Shown: positions 35,865 through 48,569, numbered from the stretch's first letter. The stretch: DNA of 64,000 nucleotides from Anaspis maculata (GCA_949128115.1 OX421966.1:49039416-49103415), one strand, 5' to 3'. Program-made: numbers and translations. Notes: generated by a model from the letters alone, not told the origin.

Positions 35865-38230
35865 TATCCCATGCATTTTCTATATTCAGTAGAACGACTT
35901 TTTGGAGCAAAAATAAAGTGACAAGCTGGAGCGCTGGGAGAATACAGCCAATAGCCACTGATAGTTGCGCTCTAAAACTTCGTAGGTGCCATCAGCCATA
36001 GCCGTAGCCCCCCAGCTTGTCACTTTATTTTTGTTCCATAAAGTCATTTTACTGAAAATAGAAAATGCATGGGATATACCAGGGTGTTCGTTTTACGAGG
36101 CTAAGCATGGGTATCTCGCTTATCTTGAGAGATACAAAGTCGGTTAAATTAGGAAAAAGTTGCGCATTTTCATGACAATCAATGATCCAAAAAGAAATTT
36201 GACGTATTGATTTTAGTTTTTGAGATATCGTGAGAAAACAGGAATTTGAATTTTTGTTTTAATTTTTTATTCAAAAAACGGTTGAAGGTGGCCTTTTCTA
36301 ATCTAGACATTGTCAGGGCACTTTTTCAAGGAATTCAAAGCTGCCAAAATCTTTATTCTAGCTTTCAAAACAACCGAGATACGACATTCAACTTTTTGCT
36401 CTAATGGGGCGCCATATTGGATTTTGATATTTTTGAATACGGTATTCTTTTCTGGTTGCAACGATGTGCCACATGTCACTGTTGAATAAATGTTTAACAT
36501 TTACGTTTTTTTTTATTGTCGGTGCTGATTTTGTTTCCAAAGGACTCTTTAAAAAAAAAAAAATAATGTTTTGCTCAAAAGCATGAATTCAACAGTGGCA
36601 TGTGACACATCGTTGTAACCAAAAAAAAAATTGTATTGAAAAATGTCAAAATCCATTATGGCGCCCATAAGAGAAAAAAAGTTGAATCTCATATCTCGGA
36701 TGTTTTGAAAGCTGGAATGAAAATTTTGGCAACAATGAATTCCCCTTGAAAAAGTGCCTCCACAATGTCTTGATTAGAAAAGGCTACCTTCAACCGTTTT
36801 TCAAATTAAAAATTGAAACAAAAATCACAAAGGACGATTCTTATGGAAAATGGCTCCCGGTTAAATTCTCTGAATTTTTGATATGTTGTAGCTCATGAGA
36901 CTCTAATCGAATACCGTGAACCCCAAACTCAAATAATGGACAGTTTTTTACCCACAGGGGGTTGAAGTCGGAGGTTTTGACGGCTTCAAAATGATATTCT
37001 GACGTAAATAAAAGCTTTCTATTTAGTTTCTCTTCAAGTTGTGTTTCATGCTAAATGTATTTATTTGACAGAAAAATTTCAACCCCCTCCTCCATCCCCA
37101 ACCCCTATCTACCATCATAAAATTCGAGATTACTCCCAAAAGCCATATGCGGATGGCGGGTGCCGATTTTCCAATTTTCCTCGGTTAATTTGGCTGAATT
37201 TTTGGTATTGTGTACTTCTAATTCTGCTGAACAAAAAGTTCTCAAACCAAAACTTATTCCTATGAACAGTTTTTGTTCTGCGGGGGACTGAAGTTCAATA
37301 TTTATGCTCCCAAATCTTCAACTTCAGTCCCCTGCAGAACAAAAACTGTTCATAGGAATAAGTTTTGGTATGAGAACTTTTTGTTCAGCAGAATTAGAAG
37401 TATACAATACCAAAAATTCAGCCAAATTAACCAAGGAAAATTGGAAAATCGGCACCCCAACATTAGGGATGGAAAATAATTTTTATGTCAAAATTCATAA
37501 TTTAAATCACAGAAGCCATCTGCATGGCTTTTGAGAGTAATCTCGAATTAAGTGATGGTAGATAGGGGATGGGGGTGAAGGAGGGGGTTGATATTTTTCT
37601 GTCGAATAAATACATTTAGCATGAAACACAACTTGAAGAGAAACCAAATAGAAAGCTTTTATTTACGTCAGAATATCATTTTTAAGCCGTCAAAACCTCC
37701 AACTTCAACCCCCTGTGGGTAAAAAAAACTGTCCATTATTTGAGTTTGGGGTTCACGGTATTTGATAAGTATCTCATGAGCTACAACATATCAAAAATTC
37801 AGAGAATTTAACCGGGAGCCATTTTCCATAAGAATCGTGCGGGGTCCTTTCTGTTTTTTCTCGATATGTCGAAAACTAAAACTGACAAGTCAAATATCTT
37901 TTTGGATCATTGATCGTCATGAAAATTCGCAACTTTTTTCTAATTTAACCGACTCTGTATCTCTAAAGATAAGCGAGATACCCATGCTTAGCCTCGAAAA
38001 ACGGACACCTGTATGTGTATGGCGTTCACGTTTTAAATTCAATAGAATGACTTTTTAGAGCAAAAATAAAGTGACAAGCTGGAGAGCTACTACTTACGGC
38101 TGATGGCACCTGCAAAGTTTTGGAGCAAAACTATCAGCGCCATCAGCCGTATCCTCCCAGCGCTCCAGCTTGTCATTTTTTTTGCTTCAAAAAGTCATTC
38201 TACTGAAAATAAAAAGTGAATGGGATATAA
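35865..38230. mobile_element. Large palindrome bracketed by two copies of a 210-bp palindromic MITE
   Basis: The central element (about 36078-38020) has termini TACCAGGGTGTTCGTTTTAC and, at the right, the complement of TACAGGTGTCCGTTTTTC; its arms include GAGGCTAAGCATGGGTATCTC and the matching complement near 37985, and an innermost hairpin lies near 37290. On each side, 35865-36077 and 38025-38230, lies a small palindrome containing AAAATAAAGTGACAAGCTGG in both of its own arms. Non-coding. Confidence 0.75.
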
Positions 38231-38349
38231 GGTTTCTTCTAGCACAAAGATTTCGAAATCTTTTTTTTCAAGTCCCTAATAATTCGGTGTTGGTTAGAAA
38301 AGTGATCGATATTCAAACCAAATTCAAAGTTGACGGTGTTCTGCCAAAT

Positions 38350-38960
38350 ACAGGGTGTTTCAGGGATGATAGCAAAAAATTCAACTGTGGGTAGATCTCG
38401 TCAAAATATGACGAAAACCTATATATCATTTTGCAAAGTTCGGCCTAATGACAAAGATACAGCCCTCCAAAGTTCACATTTTTCAGATTTCAAAAAATTT
38501 TAGCTCAAAAACGTTTCGACAAATTTAGCTTTAATTTAGCATAAGGTGGTTTGTCATAATTATCTATCAACCTGCCAAAGTGATCCCTGCTGCCAAATTT
38601 GGAAAGAATCCAATCAGTGGCGTAGAAGTTATGAGGGGTCACCTAGAGTCAACTTTTCTTCAGATGCTTATTCTAAATTATTGACCCTCACAACTCCTAC
38701 ACCACTGGTTGGATTCTTCCCAAATTTATCGGGTTGATAGATAATTATAACAAACCAGCTTTTGCTGAATAAAAGCTTAATTTGTTGAAACGTTCCTGAG
38801 TTACGAATTTTTGAAATCCGAAAAAAGTGAACTTTGGAGGGCTGTATCTTCGTCATTAGGCCGAACTTTGCAAAATGGTATATAGGTTTTCGTCATATTT
38901 TGACAAGATCTACCCACAGTTGAATTTTTTTGTTATAATCCCTGAAACACCCTGTATAGA
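38350..38960. mobile_element. Palindromic MITE, copy 2 of the 6.9-kb family
   Basis: It begins TACAGGGTGTTTCAGGGATG and ends in the complement CCCTGAAACACCCTGTA. It shares GTGGGTAGATCTCGTCAAAA, TTCGGCCTAATGAC and the CCAACCAGTGGTGTAGGAGT-type core with 6936-7361, but is about 190 bp longer because the centre is more complete. Confidence 0.85.
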
Positions 38961-39174
38961 TTGTGTCATGAATGGTCATGAGATAATGTCTCATCTCATC
39001 TGTGCGGTTTTTGGCTCCTGATGCCGTAATAGAATCACGGATGCAATGGCCACGATATGTTTTCTAGAATATTGGCCGTCCTGCTACCGCGAGATCCTGG
39101 TGTGCGATTGGTTAGTGACTCTGTTGAAGAGCATGATTGTGTAGATGGTGTCGAAGTGAATAGGTCGTTTCGTT

Positions 39175-39425
39175 TGTGTGTGCGCATATGTGGCGCGAAT
39201 TTCATAGTTTCGTACAACGATATTGAAAATTAACACTAGAAAATCTTGTAGTGCACCTAAAATTCCACAAATAATTTGGGGTGTGTGTAAAAGTGACAGC
39301 CAGGAACCAGTAGCTGGTCAGGGCGGTAGACAGAGCAGGCAGCGTTGCCATTCAACTGGCTGGTGTACGAAAGTTTTCAAAATTTGGCGCCTTTACGCAT
39401 GCGCACTTGTCCAAACGAAATAGCC
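39175..39425. repeat. Short copy of the module found at 32.5-33.6 kb
   Basis: It matches 32525-32640, 32910-32967 and 33491-33590 in order (GGCGCGAATTTCATAGTTTC, then GTGTGTAAAAGTGACAGCCA, then GCAGCGTTGCCATTCAACTG). It lacks the 523-bp MITE and a further segment of about 270 bp, so it serves as an empty-site reference. Confidence 0.8.
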
Positions 39426-39544
39426 TATTGTGCTATAGGAAAGAGTTTGACGAAATTTGATGTCTAGGAATCCGAATGTTATTCAGCAACCACATCGTAA
39501 GAAAGAATGTGTGAGAATACGAATGTGTCGTTTGATTACTGAGA

Positions 39545-40902
39545 AAACTTGATTTTTTGGGATTGGGTGCATTAGCTTGTAATTTGTTAAATGGCTACTT
39601 ATCTGGTAGATCTCAAAGAGTTCGGCTCTACGATTTGCTTTCAAATAAAGTTTTTGTTTCGAGGGGAGTACCTCAAGGCTCAATTTTGGGTCCTCTTTTA
39701 TACTGCATTTACACCTGCTACTTTGAATCAAGAATTTCGCATTGTACCCATCATTTTTATGCCGACGACACACAACTATACCTGTCATTCAAAAAGGAGA
39801 ACTTACCGGAAGCCGTTCGAAGAATTAATGCAGACATTGAAAACCTGGCAAGTTTCTCAAAAAAACACGGTTTATATCTCAATCCCGAAAAGACTGTTGT
39901 GATGTTGTTTGGCAACAAAGCGGTGCGAATGTCGGCGGAGAGTGGAGTAGGCGTTCATCTTGAGGGCAGAAAACTTGAGGTTGTTTCGAAGGCAAGGAAC
40001 TTGGGTGTGCTGTTTGATTCAGATTTAAAATTTAGCTCACACGTGACGAAGTGCATTCGGTCGGCCTACTGTAATTTAAAATTGCTATACAACAGCAAGG
40101 ACTTTCTTGACCGCCGACTCAGAATTTTGTTATGTGACGTGTTGGTTCTATCTCGGTTCGGCTTTGGTGACGTGGTGTACGGCCCTTGTCTGGGCTTCGA
40201 GGACACGCGAAGGATTCAGGTTGTTCAGAATTCATGTTTGCGATTCATATTCGGAATTTCTCGATACCAGCACATTTCACACAAATTGGCGGAGGTCAAG
40301 TGGCTCAACATGAAAACTAGACGATACCTCCATGCTGCATGTCTCTATCACAAAATTGTTTTAATCCAACAGCCAGGCTATTTAGTTCAGAAGTTTGGGT
40401 TTAGGACGGACGTGCACAATATTGGCGTGAGACGTAAAGACCTTCTCACGGTTCCTTCTCATTCGACAGAACAGTTCAAGAGATGCTTTTCATATGATGT
40501 TGTGCGCGTCCTTAATGCCACTGAGCTTCATTTCAGGACCATGACGGTGTCTGATTTTAAGGGAAAGGTCAAGTCTCAGTTATTATTATTGTCTCGGATG
40601 TGTGTGTGAGCGAGGTAAGCTTCAGTGTAGTTGATTGGTGGGTGGGTGGACCGTCGGATTGAGTTGGTAACTATGGATTGTGGGAGTTGCAATGAGATGA
40701 TTCATTTGGATATTTTGTTATGTTTTGGTTTTTTCTTAATTTTAGGTTTTGTACAGGGTGTCGTGGAAGATCAGCTTCTTGGCTTTACAGGAAAGCTGAA
40801 CGGCAGCCTATTTGCTATTTTTATAATATTTTCATTATTTGTTTTCTATATTGTAATTGTTAGGTGTGAATAGCAAATAAACAATATTTATTATTATTAT
40901 TA
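39545..40902 (+). mobile_element. 5'-truncated LINE, CR1/L2-like reverse transcriptase end
   Basis: One open frame, 39557-40609 (350 residues), covers the RT palm and the C-terminal region. GVPQGSILGPLLY is followed by the catalytic FYADDTQLYL (39757-39771 for FYADD), then NPEKT and LGVLFDSDL. Upstream palm motifs and the endonuclease are absent, so the copy is 5' truncated. The frame ends at TGA, a short 3' UTR follows, and the element ends in (ATT)n at about 40886-40902. The YADDTQLY and GSILGPLL forms fit the CR1/L2 group better than Jockey. The long open frame suggests a fairly young insertion. Confidence 0.8.
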
Positions 40903-40905
40903 AAA

Positions 40906-41134
40906 GTGTATGTAGGACTGACTTAAAAGACACAACCACCCGCGTGGGTTTTCAAGGACTTGGGCAGTGCCAGACCAGCCAGAGTCAGTTAAATGCATAC
41001 AAATTACAAGTTGAGAGGGTAAATCGCTATATTTTACACACATATAACAAAAAAGAATGCATACACACAGCTTCGCCTATAATACAGTTCATTTCAAATT
41101 TATAACATTTAGCAGAAAGAAAACCTCAGAAAGA
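40906..41134. other. 3' flank of the USP22 gene
   Basis: This should contain the 3' UTR of the minus-strand USP22 gene. No single poly(A) signal stands out on minus. Nothing else is recognised. Confidence 0.4.
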
Positions 41135-44100
41135 TCAGTCGTATTCCAGCACGTGCTTGTGGTAAAACAGCAAATAACTGAAAAAATAACGTTCGTTTTG
41201 ATGAGAAAAGAATGCATTTAATATCTCACCCTTCAGAATCCAACACTTCCTTCAATGTGGCCCTGGTGATGACGTGATCATCGCATTTGTACCAGTAGTC
41301 CTGCAGCTGCCGCACGTAGGCCGTGTAGTGACCGGCATTGATCGAAGTTCCCAGATGGTTGATGACCGCGAACAGGGAATATCTGTTGTCAGAGGGAAAA
41401 GGCGATTCGCTCTTTGAGCGACTCATGAACGGCGTCATGTCGAGCATTTCGGGAAACGAAATCAAAGTGGATATCTTTTTTTCGATCTCTTTGGAATGCT
41501 GAAAACGCTTCAAATGGAAACTGACCACGATCGGAAGCGTCTTCATGGTCAGCTGTTTGGTCGATTCCTGTTTGGAGCCGCAGTTGCTGCACATTATCTT
41601 GGCGCTCGTGCCCAAGTGCTCGGCCCGCGTGAAACGCTCCAGACAATCGACCAGAGACGATGGCGGACGTCCTCCCAGGGTCACGGGTCCCAGATCCAGC
41701 GAAAAATCCCAGATCGGGTCGATTGTGGTTGAAACTCCACTGAGCAGAAAGAAGAATTACTGATTCGCAGCTTGATGGAAAAAAAACTGTTTTTTCCTAC
41801 TTGCACTTTTGACAGACGACATCGCTCTGCAATCCTCCCGTGAAGATTTGATCGATGATGCAAGGGCAGCGTGTGATTTTACCGATGGGTGCCGTTTTCA
41901 AATTGGGCATCGTTTCAGAGCAGTGCCGGTGCAGGACATCGAGGGTGGCTATGAAAAACTCGTGGGCGTCTTGTTGCTCATAGCCAGCCAGGTGTCGAGC
42001 ATGGGTCCAGATCAAATGGAGGAGTTCGTGGAGAGCCAGAGGTACGCGAGTTCCGTTATAAAACTCCTGCAAATGAGAGAAATACAAACTTGCGTCCACA
42101 GCCAACAAAAAACACTATGGCTCAAGAAGTCTCAGGGGGCTGTAAGTAGGAGGCTTCCAAAACGGGAGGACCTCGACAAATAACCAGTGGCGTAACTAGA
42201 GGGGGGGTGCGGGGTCAAAACCCCCCCATTGGCCATCGAACCCCCTCAAAAAATTTCAAATGCGAGCGACGCTTTTTCATTCGTTTTGCTCGCATATTCG
42301 CATATTTTTCAGTCGTGAACCCCCCCCCCATTGGACACTTCTAGTTACGCCACTGCGGCCCGCGATGCGAATTGCGCATGTCTGCTCTACAAACCCCCAA
42401 CTAACTTGATGGGGTTTTAGAAAGCGCAGAAACAATAACCGAACGCAAAAAAGTGACGCTACTCGCTCCAAAGGGGATGAGCAAAGGGCTAAAAAAAAAA
42501 AGGCGAAAGGAATGAAGCAAGTGAACGGAGTTGAATTGCCGAACTCAGTTGAAGAGACGAAAACTTGGTGTTCCACTGCTGATTTTTAGTTGCCAAATGA
42601 ATCTGCGACTAAAAGCGCAAACGCGCCCGCGTTTGTTGAAAAATGTAGGGCATGGTAACGTCTTCGTCGCACATACGTAACGTATAATGTTGACTACTGG
42701 ACGTTTGTCCGCACTTACTCTATTGTGGCAGCGCGCGCCTTCCGCCTAGCTCTTGGCTGGTAGAGAGGGGTCGAGGGTTAACATACAGATGTCTCAACTT
42801 TAACCCCATCAATTTTCAGGGTGAACAGACCATCAAAAATGAAGCTGATGACCATAAAAACATGCCTCCCAAACGCCTAACAACGGAGATACAGTCCTTC
42901 AAAGTTCGACTTATTCATTGCTTTTTTCTGAATAATTCTTAAACGGGTACAGGCATTTCGCTGTAACTTGTTCAGAGATTTGTTTAGGATTATTATATAT
43001 TCATAAATAAAAGTTCACTCAAATCCAACCAGTGGTTCTAAAGTTGGGATCTTAAGAGTCATAAAAAAGTCAAATTTCGAACAAAATGAATGGTCAAGTC
43101 AAGTCAGCTTCATTTTGGATGGGCTATCTACCCACTTTCAAAATTGATAGGGTTAAAGTCAGGACACCTGTATATGTAGGTGGATGCTTTCATAAAAGTT
43201 ACAAGTCCATTTTACAATTATTTTATTGTGCAGCCTTGGCAACCTATCCGCTATGTGCCTTCGCCAAAAAAGTGGGAGGAGTCGACATCAGCGCTCAAGG
43301 TTACGAAACTGAATAATGCCTATTTATTCTGCTTTCGGTAGCTAGATGTCGCTAGTCGACTGAATGCACAATCATGGTGATTTCGCTTCGTGCGTTCGCC
43401 GGGAGGAGTCGACTCAGCGCTCAAAGTGGTGATTTACGAAACTGAAAGATGCCTATTTGTGTTATTTTCGGCTGCGAGATGTCGCTACTCGACTGAATGC
43501 ACATGGCGGATAGTTACAACGATGGTATTCAACATGCATACTAACTTGTAGAGTCAGACTTGTCGCTTTTATGAAACAGGGTCCAGATGTTGTAATGGTC
43601 TACTAGATGTCCACCGGTACTGCTATGGTTGCCAAGCAATGGCATTGACAGTTGGTTACTGTGTGGGCTAGATTTCAAGTTGGAGATCTGCCCGCGCAAA
43701 TGTAGCTCAAGTCCGGTCACTATGGCACATAACACAATCCGACGCGATGATTGGCTTATCGATGCCGTAAATGAGTGGCGTAAGTTGCGCCACTAACTTG
43801 AAATTTACCCCTGTGTATACTGTTAAATCCCTACTGGGTTTACATCAGGGTCAAGGGTTATCGGGTGATGATTTAGCTAATGGAAAAAACACGTCCACCA
43901 AGTACTCTGGAATTGCATTGCAAATCAATACTTTTCCTAACAGCCCTCTCAGACAAAAATCCACTGATTCCATCCATACCTGAAAAAGTTTGGAAACCTC
44001 ACACACAAGACAAGTACCAGGAATGGCCTTGCACTTGTGCCTTTCTGTTAAAAAGTAATCCCGCAATAAAGGCGTGTGCATAAGCGCTTGGACTATACAA

Positions 44101-44715
44101 TTCATAAAACAAGTCGAGCCCAAATTCAGTAACCCTCTCAGTCCGATCGTTGAATCCGGTGTTATGCAAATTTTCTTTGTGCGTGCCTGCAGGAAATCCC
44201 GTTCGTCGCCCGACGGATTCCAAGCTTCTATCTCAAACAACCTGAAAAAGCACTTGTTTTGATAATCAGTCAAAAGCTCATGATTGCTCTTTTCAACCTT
44301 TTCTTGAAGGTTTTCGATTTCATCTTATTGTCCATGGCAATGGCATCGAATTCCGCATCATATATGTAATCGTGGCACAGGGAGCAGTGAATCTGGCCAT
44401 AAGTCAGGTCGATAGAAATCGAATGTTTCTGATTCTTGGCGTGTTCCCGGATGTGTTTGTGGCAACCGAAAAACACGCATTCTAGGCACGCGTGGAGAAA
44501 AGGGCCCCGTTTGTTGCAAACTCTGCACCTGCTGTTGCCCAACTGGAATTCCACAAATTAACAATCAAAGCTGAAAAGGGGTTAGAATTTACTTTGGCCT
44601 TCAGACTTCTTGTGGTGGAGCTGACCACGAAAACTGCATGGATCCACTTGAAAGTGTTTTTGCTCCTGGACGTTCTTTTGTACGACTGCAGGTGTGGACA
44701 GCCCACCAGGCTCAT
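41135..44715 (-). CDS. USP22: Ubiquitin carboxyl-terminal hydrolase 22 / Nonstop (SAGA deubiquitinase)
   Basis: Six exons in transcript order: 44715-44593, 44542-44298, 44241-43980, 42066-41801, 41739-41230 and 41177-41135. They total 483 codons including stop and close in frame at every GT..AG junction. The product (482 aa) is the catalytic subunit of the SAGA deubiquitinase module, which removes ubiquitin from histone H2B in the nucleus. Visible parts: an N-terminal ZnF-UBP ([34 protein letters not shown]); the Cys box [10 protein letters not shown]; the QQDAHEF box; [36 protein letters not shown]; and the His box [10 protein letters not shown] with [10 protein letters not shown], so the catalytic Cys, His and Asp are all present. 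The last exon adds [13 protein letters not shown]. Four introns are 50-61 nt; intron 3 is 1.9 kb and holds a MITE and a tandem repeat. An intact, functional-looking gene. Confidence 0.95.
42185..42355. mobile_element. Short MITE with CAGTGGCGTAACTAG termini
   Basis: The left end CAGTGGCGTAACTAGA pairs with TCTAGTTACGCCACTG-type sequence at the right end, with G-rich and C-rich blocks just inside. This terminus is common in animal non-autonomous DNA elements. No clear target duplication is visible. It lies in USP22 intron 3. Confidence 0.75.
43261..43505. repeat. Two-copy direct repeat in USP22 intron 3
   Basis: Units at about 43261-43372 and 43394-43505 share GGGAGGAGTCGAC, TCAGCGCTCAA, ACGAAACTGAA, ATGCCTATTT, AGATGTCGCTA and TCGACTGAATGCACA in the same order. 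Confidence 0.75.
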
Positions 44716-46391
44716 TTTTTATTTATTTGTTTGGGTTTTTACGGTCTCGACCAGGTCTCGACATTAAAGCCACTGACGTTTGTGGTAAACACTGTCACCA
44801 GTCATATGGCATATGGCAGTCTTTTGTTTTCGTGTTTGATTGATAGGTTTACGTTTACGTTGCCACGTTTCTGCATTTGAATTTAGAATCTGGATTTACT
44901 GGTAAGGTGCCAGCACTTGGAAAGTGTGCCGCATGGAAAATCGACAACAGTTTTACAAAGAAGTAAACGGGAGGATAACCAAGCTCAACAAAACGACGAA
45001 AAACGAAAACTTTGAAGCAGCTGGCAACGCTGGCCTTGCATCATGTTTTGGTTGGTCGCCAGGCATAGAATCGAAAGTCATAGCACCGAACGTCGTACAA
45101 TCGACACGCGCCATATTGAAGCAGTGACGCTCAATAGTCTATGACGCTCAACAAGTCGGTTCGAAACGCGACTCGGAGCTTGTGATGAAGGATGAAGTGT
45201 GGATGAAGCCATTTGCACAATGGACCTTTAAAAAAATATAACTGTAGGTATCTCGTATAGGGTAGGTATATTGTGATAATTGTGTATGGATAATTAGCTG
45301 AACGAACGCCAGCAGGCGATGCGGTGAATGTATACTTTGAATCCCTGACGAATTTACCTAAACGTACAGGAATATTTGGTTAAAAATCGCGTCCCGACAT
45401 GATGAAACAAAAATTTCTGGACTGCAGATTTCTTTCGAGATCTGTTCTATTTAGAATGTCTCCAGTCCAGACTCTTCCGGATCTCCTGGTTCTGACAAAA
45501 ACCATATAACCTAGTCACCTCTACCTACGCAATAACATATACCTATATTTGCCTGATCTCGTTTAGGTATGTGTGGATTCATTTTGAATAACTATTAACA
45601 TAACACAAGTATCGTTGTGAATTACCTCCGTTCCTATTGATTTGATGTTATACAAGTAAATATTAGGCTTGGTTAATATAGGTTGTACCTACACTCACAC
45701 TCCAAAGATATAGGTAGGTGGTAGGTACATACCTATATTTACTAGACCTACAGTGCCGTACAGACTATATGGATTATGGAAATGTCGCCCTAAGAATATA
45801 TCTCCACACATCGATATCTCCGCTAAGATGGTGCATTATTGCATTCTGTAATGATGCCACCAGCCAGAGCCACTGTTTTGGAGCTCCTGTAAGAAGGGCA
45901 AAACGCATGCGCGGGATATGTCATTTTCGGCTCTACGACGTTCGGTGCAATGCCTTTCGATTCTACGATACGGCGCCTTTTGGTTTTGGAAACATGTCAC
46001 ATGTCAGCCACTGCCAACCTTGCAAAAGTAGGACACTTATATTTTAGGCTTGGCTTTATCTTGAATAAATCAGCAACAATCTTGAAATTTCGTATGATAA
46101 GTAACAAAATAGTTTCAGTTTGTCATAGAAATACCTCAAGAATCTCAAAAATCAAGTAATTTTAATGAGATGCTCATGAAAATACAGTTGGTACCTTTCA
46201 TACGTACCAACGGCAAGGCACGCAAGTAGGGAGGGGGATAACCCGGCGATTTTTGAATTTAAGGCCCCTGATCTGCCCCTGATGTAGGATCGATAGGAGG
46301 AACACCATTAGATGAACATTCTTCAGTGAAAATGTTAATCGGGAACTAATTTGCAACTTGCCCTTCTAAAGTTATTTCCTACATTAAGGGG
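44716..46391. other. Upstream region of USP22; unassigned
   Basis: The first 100-200 bases upstream of 44715 should hold the USP22 promoter (minus). A plus-strand frame of 64-67 codons at 44924-45127 begins with a reasonable ATG, but it has no domain, no obvious donor and no further exons, so I do not call it. The rest is AT-rich and unassigned. Confidence 0.35.
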
Positions 46392-46870
46392 TTTCTGATG
46401 CGACTAAAAAAGTTGTTGACGGGAATCAGTTTTATTTTACTTTTTTCGTCAAGTAGAGACTCATCCAAAAAGATAATGTGCTGGCATTGCTATCAAATTT
46501 TGAAAAAAAAATTATTTTGATTTTTTTAAATTTCAAAAACTAGATAGCATCGACAATGCATCTTTCCTTAAGAAAGTTGCATTTATACTAATTCAATTTT
46601 TCATGTTTACGAGAAATCATTTTTGGTACCTTTTTTTTGAAAATAGAAAGTTCAAATTTGGCATGCGACTTTCTTGAGGGAAGATGCATTGTCGATGCTA
46701 TCCAGTTTTGAATTTTCAAAAATCAAAATCAAAATCAAAAATTTTCAATTTTTGGAAATTTTCAAAATTTGATAGCAATGCCCGTAAATTTTTTTTAGAG
46801 GAGCTTCTACTTGACGAAAAAAACAAAATAAAACCGATTCCCGTCAACAACTTTTTTAGTCGCATCAGAA
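46392..46870. repeat. Palindromic element, about 480 bp
   Basis: ATGCGACTAAAAAAGTTGTT at the left end pairs with its complement ending near 46870. Further paired blocks are CGTCAAGTAGA, TTGCTATCAAATTTTGA and AGCATCGACAATGCATCTT. Centre near 46630. Just beyond it, 46894-46952 has CAGTGGCGTAG and CTACGCTACTG ends, possibly a remnant of another MITE. Confidence 0.75.
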
Positions 46871-47552
46871 GTTTTGGCCACAAGTGTCCATCCAGTGGCG
46901 TAGATCGATATTGGGAAGTCGCTGAATCCCCCATTTTTTTTCTACGCTACTGTTTTTTTTTTCTAGCTTGAAAGCTACAAAATCCGCTAGAGGGTTAAAC
47001 TTATTGTAATTTGACCATTGTTTATTTTTTGAAGAAATGCTGGTGATTTAAAAATAGGGAAAGGGGAATATAGCGACTTTCACATAGGTACCTGCTACGA
47101 CGCTCCCTACTGATGGTCACGTGTGGCCAAAACCGAGGCCAAAACTAAAATTCCGTATTGTCGGCATTGACCTTAGGAGGGCAAGTTCCAGAGCGAAATT
47201 GGTTGAAAAATACGGAAGTTACGACCAAAACCAACTTTCCCAAATTCAACTTTGAAGGGCTCTATTTTCGTGATATCCATTTCCCGACAAAAGTTCACCC
47301 AAGAATATTTATTTCATGATGCTCTATCCATCCTCTGCTATTACTCACGAGCCTCAAACTAAAAAATCGGCTGATTGGTCTACCTTCAACTCCCTTCAAG
47401 AGTAAACGTGCACTGTTAGCGGCCGACACCTTACACTTGTTCATGCGTCCAGACTTCTGAACATGAATCTGAAAAAAAACGCGTTAAAAAAATTTCGATG
47501 CAACTTGTAAACTTTCTGTAGGCTTTCAAGAATTTCTCTTACTGTAGCTACC

Positions 47553-47666
47553 ATGACGGCGCCCGCATGGAGTTATTTATTGCTCAACGTGGTGCTTGGA
47601 ACAGCGGTCCAGTTTATGTACAGGTCCGTGGTAGGCGACATGCGTAGGCGTCGTGGCCACTGCATG
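47553..47666 (+). CDS. Possible first coding exon, 38 codons, membrane-like N-terminus
   Basis: An ATG in good context (TACCATGAC) opens 38 codons that end at a strong donor (ATG followed by GTAAGC at 47667). The peptide begins MTAPAWSYLLLNVVLGTAVQ, a hydrophobic run that could be a signal peptide or membrane anchor, and then turns basic (DMRRRRGHC). Local GC content is higher than in the flanks. I do not recognise the protein and see no second exon in the window. It may be the start of a gene whose next exons lie beyond the right edge, or chance. Confidence 0.3.
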
Positions 47667-48017
47667 GTAAGCAGTCACTGTGCACAGCTCTATGACCCAC
47701 TAACTCAGCCACTAAAAGTTTTTTTTTTGTTGTGATACGTCTAGAATGCTAAAGTGAAGACGTTCCTTCGCCATAATCAGTATCTTTGCCCTATTCTGTA
47801 TACCTACCCCTACATACTCTACCTACATATTCACCTCGATATTCACCAAAGATTTCTGTACCCACCTATTTAGGAGTTAGAAAGATATGGATCCTTAATC
47901 GTGAAATTGAGGGTTCTTCTTGCAACGATACGATTTACAAAACGAAACTCATCACATTCGCATCCGCACACATTTTCCTTGCGATTTGGATACTAGTCCA
48001 GGAGATTGTAATCCTGT
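47667..48017. other. Unassigned sequence before the nested-element block
   Basis: No gene or repeat is recognised. Confidence 0.4.
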
Positions 48018-48186
48018 GGGATTTTGAATGAAGGAGCATAGCGATTATTAGCCCAGTCAATGAAGAAAAAATTGCGAAAATAAATAGTGTAGTTTTGAAA
48101 ATTGGTAGAGATGTTCTCGAAAGCTTGCTGATTGCCGTGTAAAAAGTCCCCATCGATCGATAGGTGGAAGGTCATCAAATTGTCTA

Positions 48187-48377
48187 AGTTACATCAATGC
48201 CACTGCCGCACTAGTGCAACGTCAGCACTGCAGAATCAGCACTTCCAGATTTATTATAATAGAAACGCATTGTAGTAGCATTCATTCTTATTATATACGC
48301 GTAGAAGCTTAAATGTACTTTCTTTAGTAATTAAAATATTTTTTAAAAACGTTTGTTCGGTCCCAATTGATATAATT
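48187..48377 (+). repeat. Errantivirus 5' LTR
   Basis: 191 bp, starting AGTTACATCAATGCC and ending CAATTGATATAATT, identical by eye to 57070-57260. The preceding TCTA is one copy of the target duplication. Confidence 0.95.
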
Positions 48378-48394
48378 GGCGCAGTTATCAAGGT
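48377..48394 (+). other. Primer-binding site (putative, tRNA-Ser type)
   Basis: TGGCGCAGTTATC overlaps the last LTR base. TGG complements the tRNA CCA end, and TGGCGCAGT resembles the tRNA-Ser site of the 17.6/297 errantivirus group as I remember it. The exact tRNA was not tested. Confidence 0.6.
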
Positions 48395-48569
48395 AGAATT
48401 ACTGGACATTTTTCATCGCGAAAATTGTTTGTTTCAACAATTAATCCAGTAAACCTGTGCTCTCTCGATTCATCGCGAATCGCAGTTAAAAAAGGACTCT
48501 AGTGGCATTCCAAACATCGAATAACCACCGGCCCTTTTGAGACATCCCAGAGCTACCGACTACACACAG

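Noticed and set aside
39557..40609. The LINE frame as a domesticated host reverse transcriptase gene
   Set aside because: It lacks the upstream palm motifs and ends in a LINE-type ATT tail, so a 5'-truncated insertion explains it better.
43261..43505. Direct repeats considered as a CRISPR-like array
   Set aside because: Only two diverged copies of about 110 bp, in a eukaryotic intron, with no spacer structure.
44924..45127. 67-codon plus-strand frame upstream of USP22
   Set aside because: No domain, no convincing splice donor, no further exons; could be chance.
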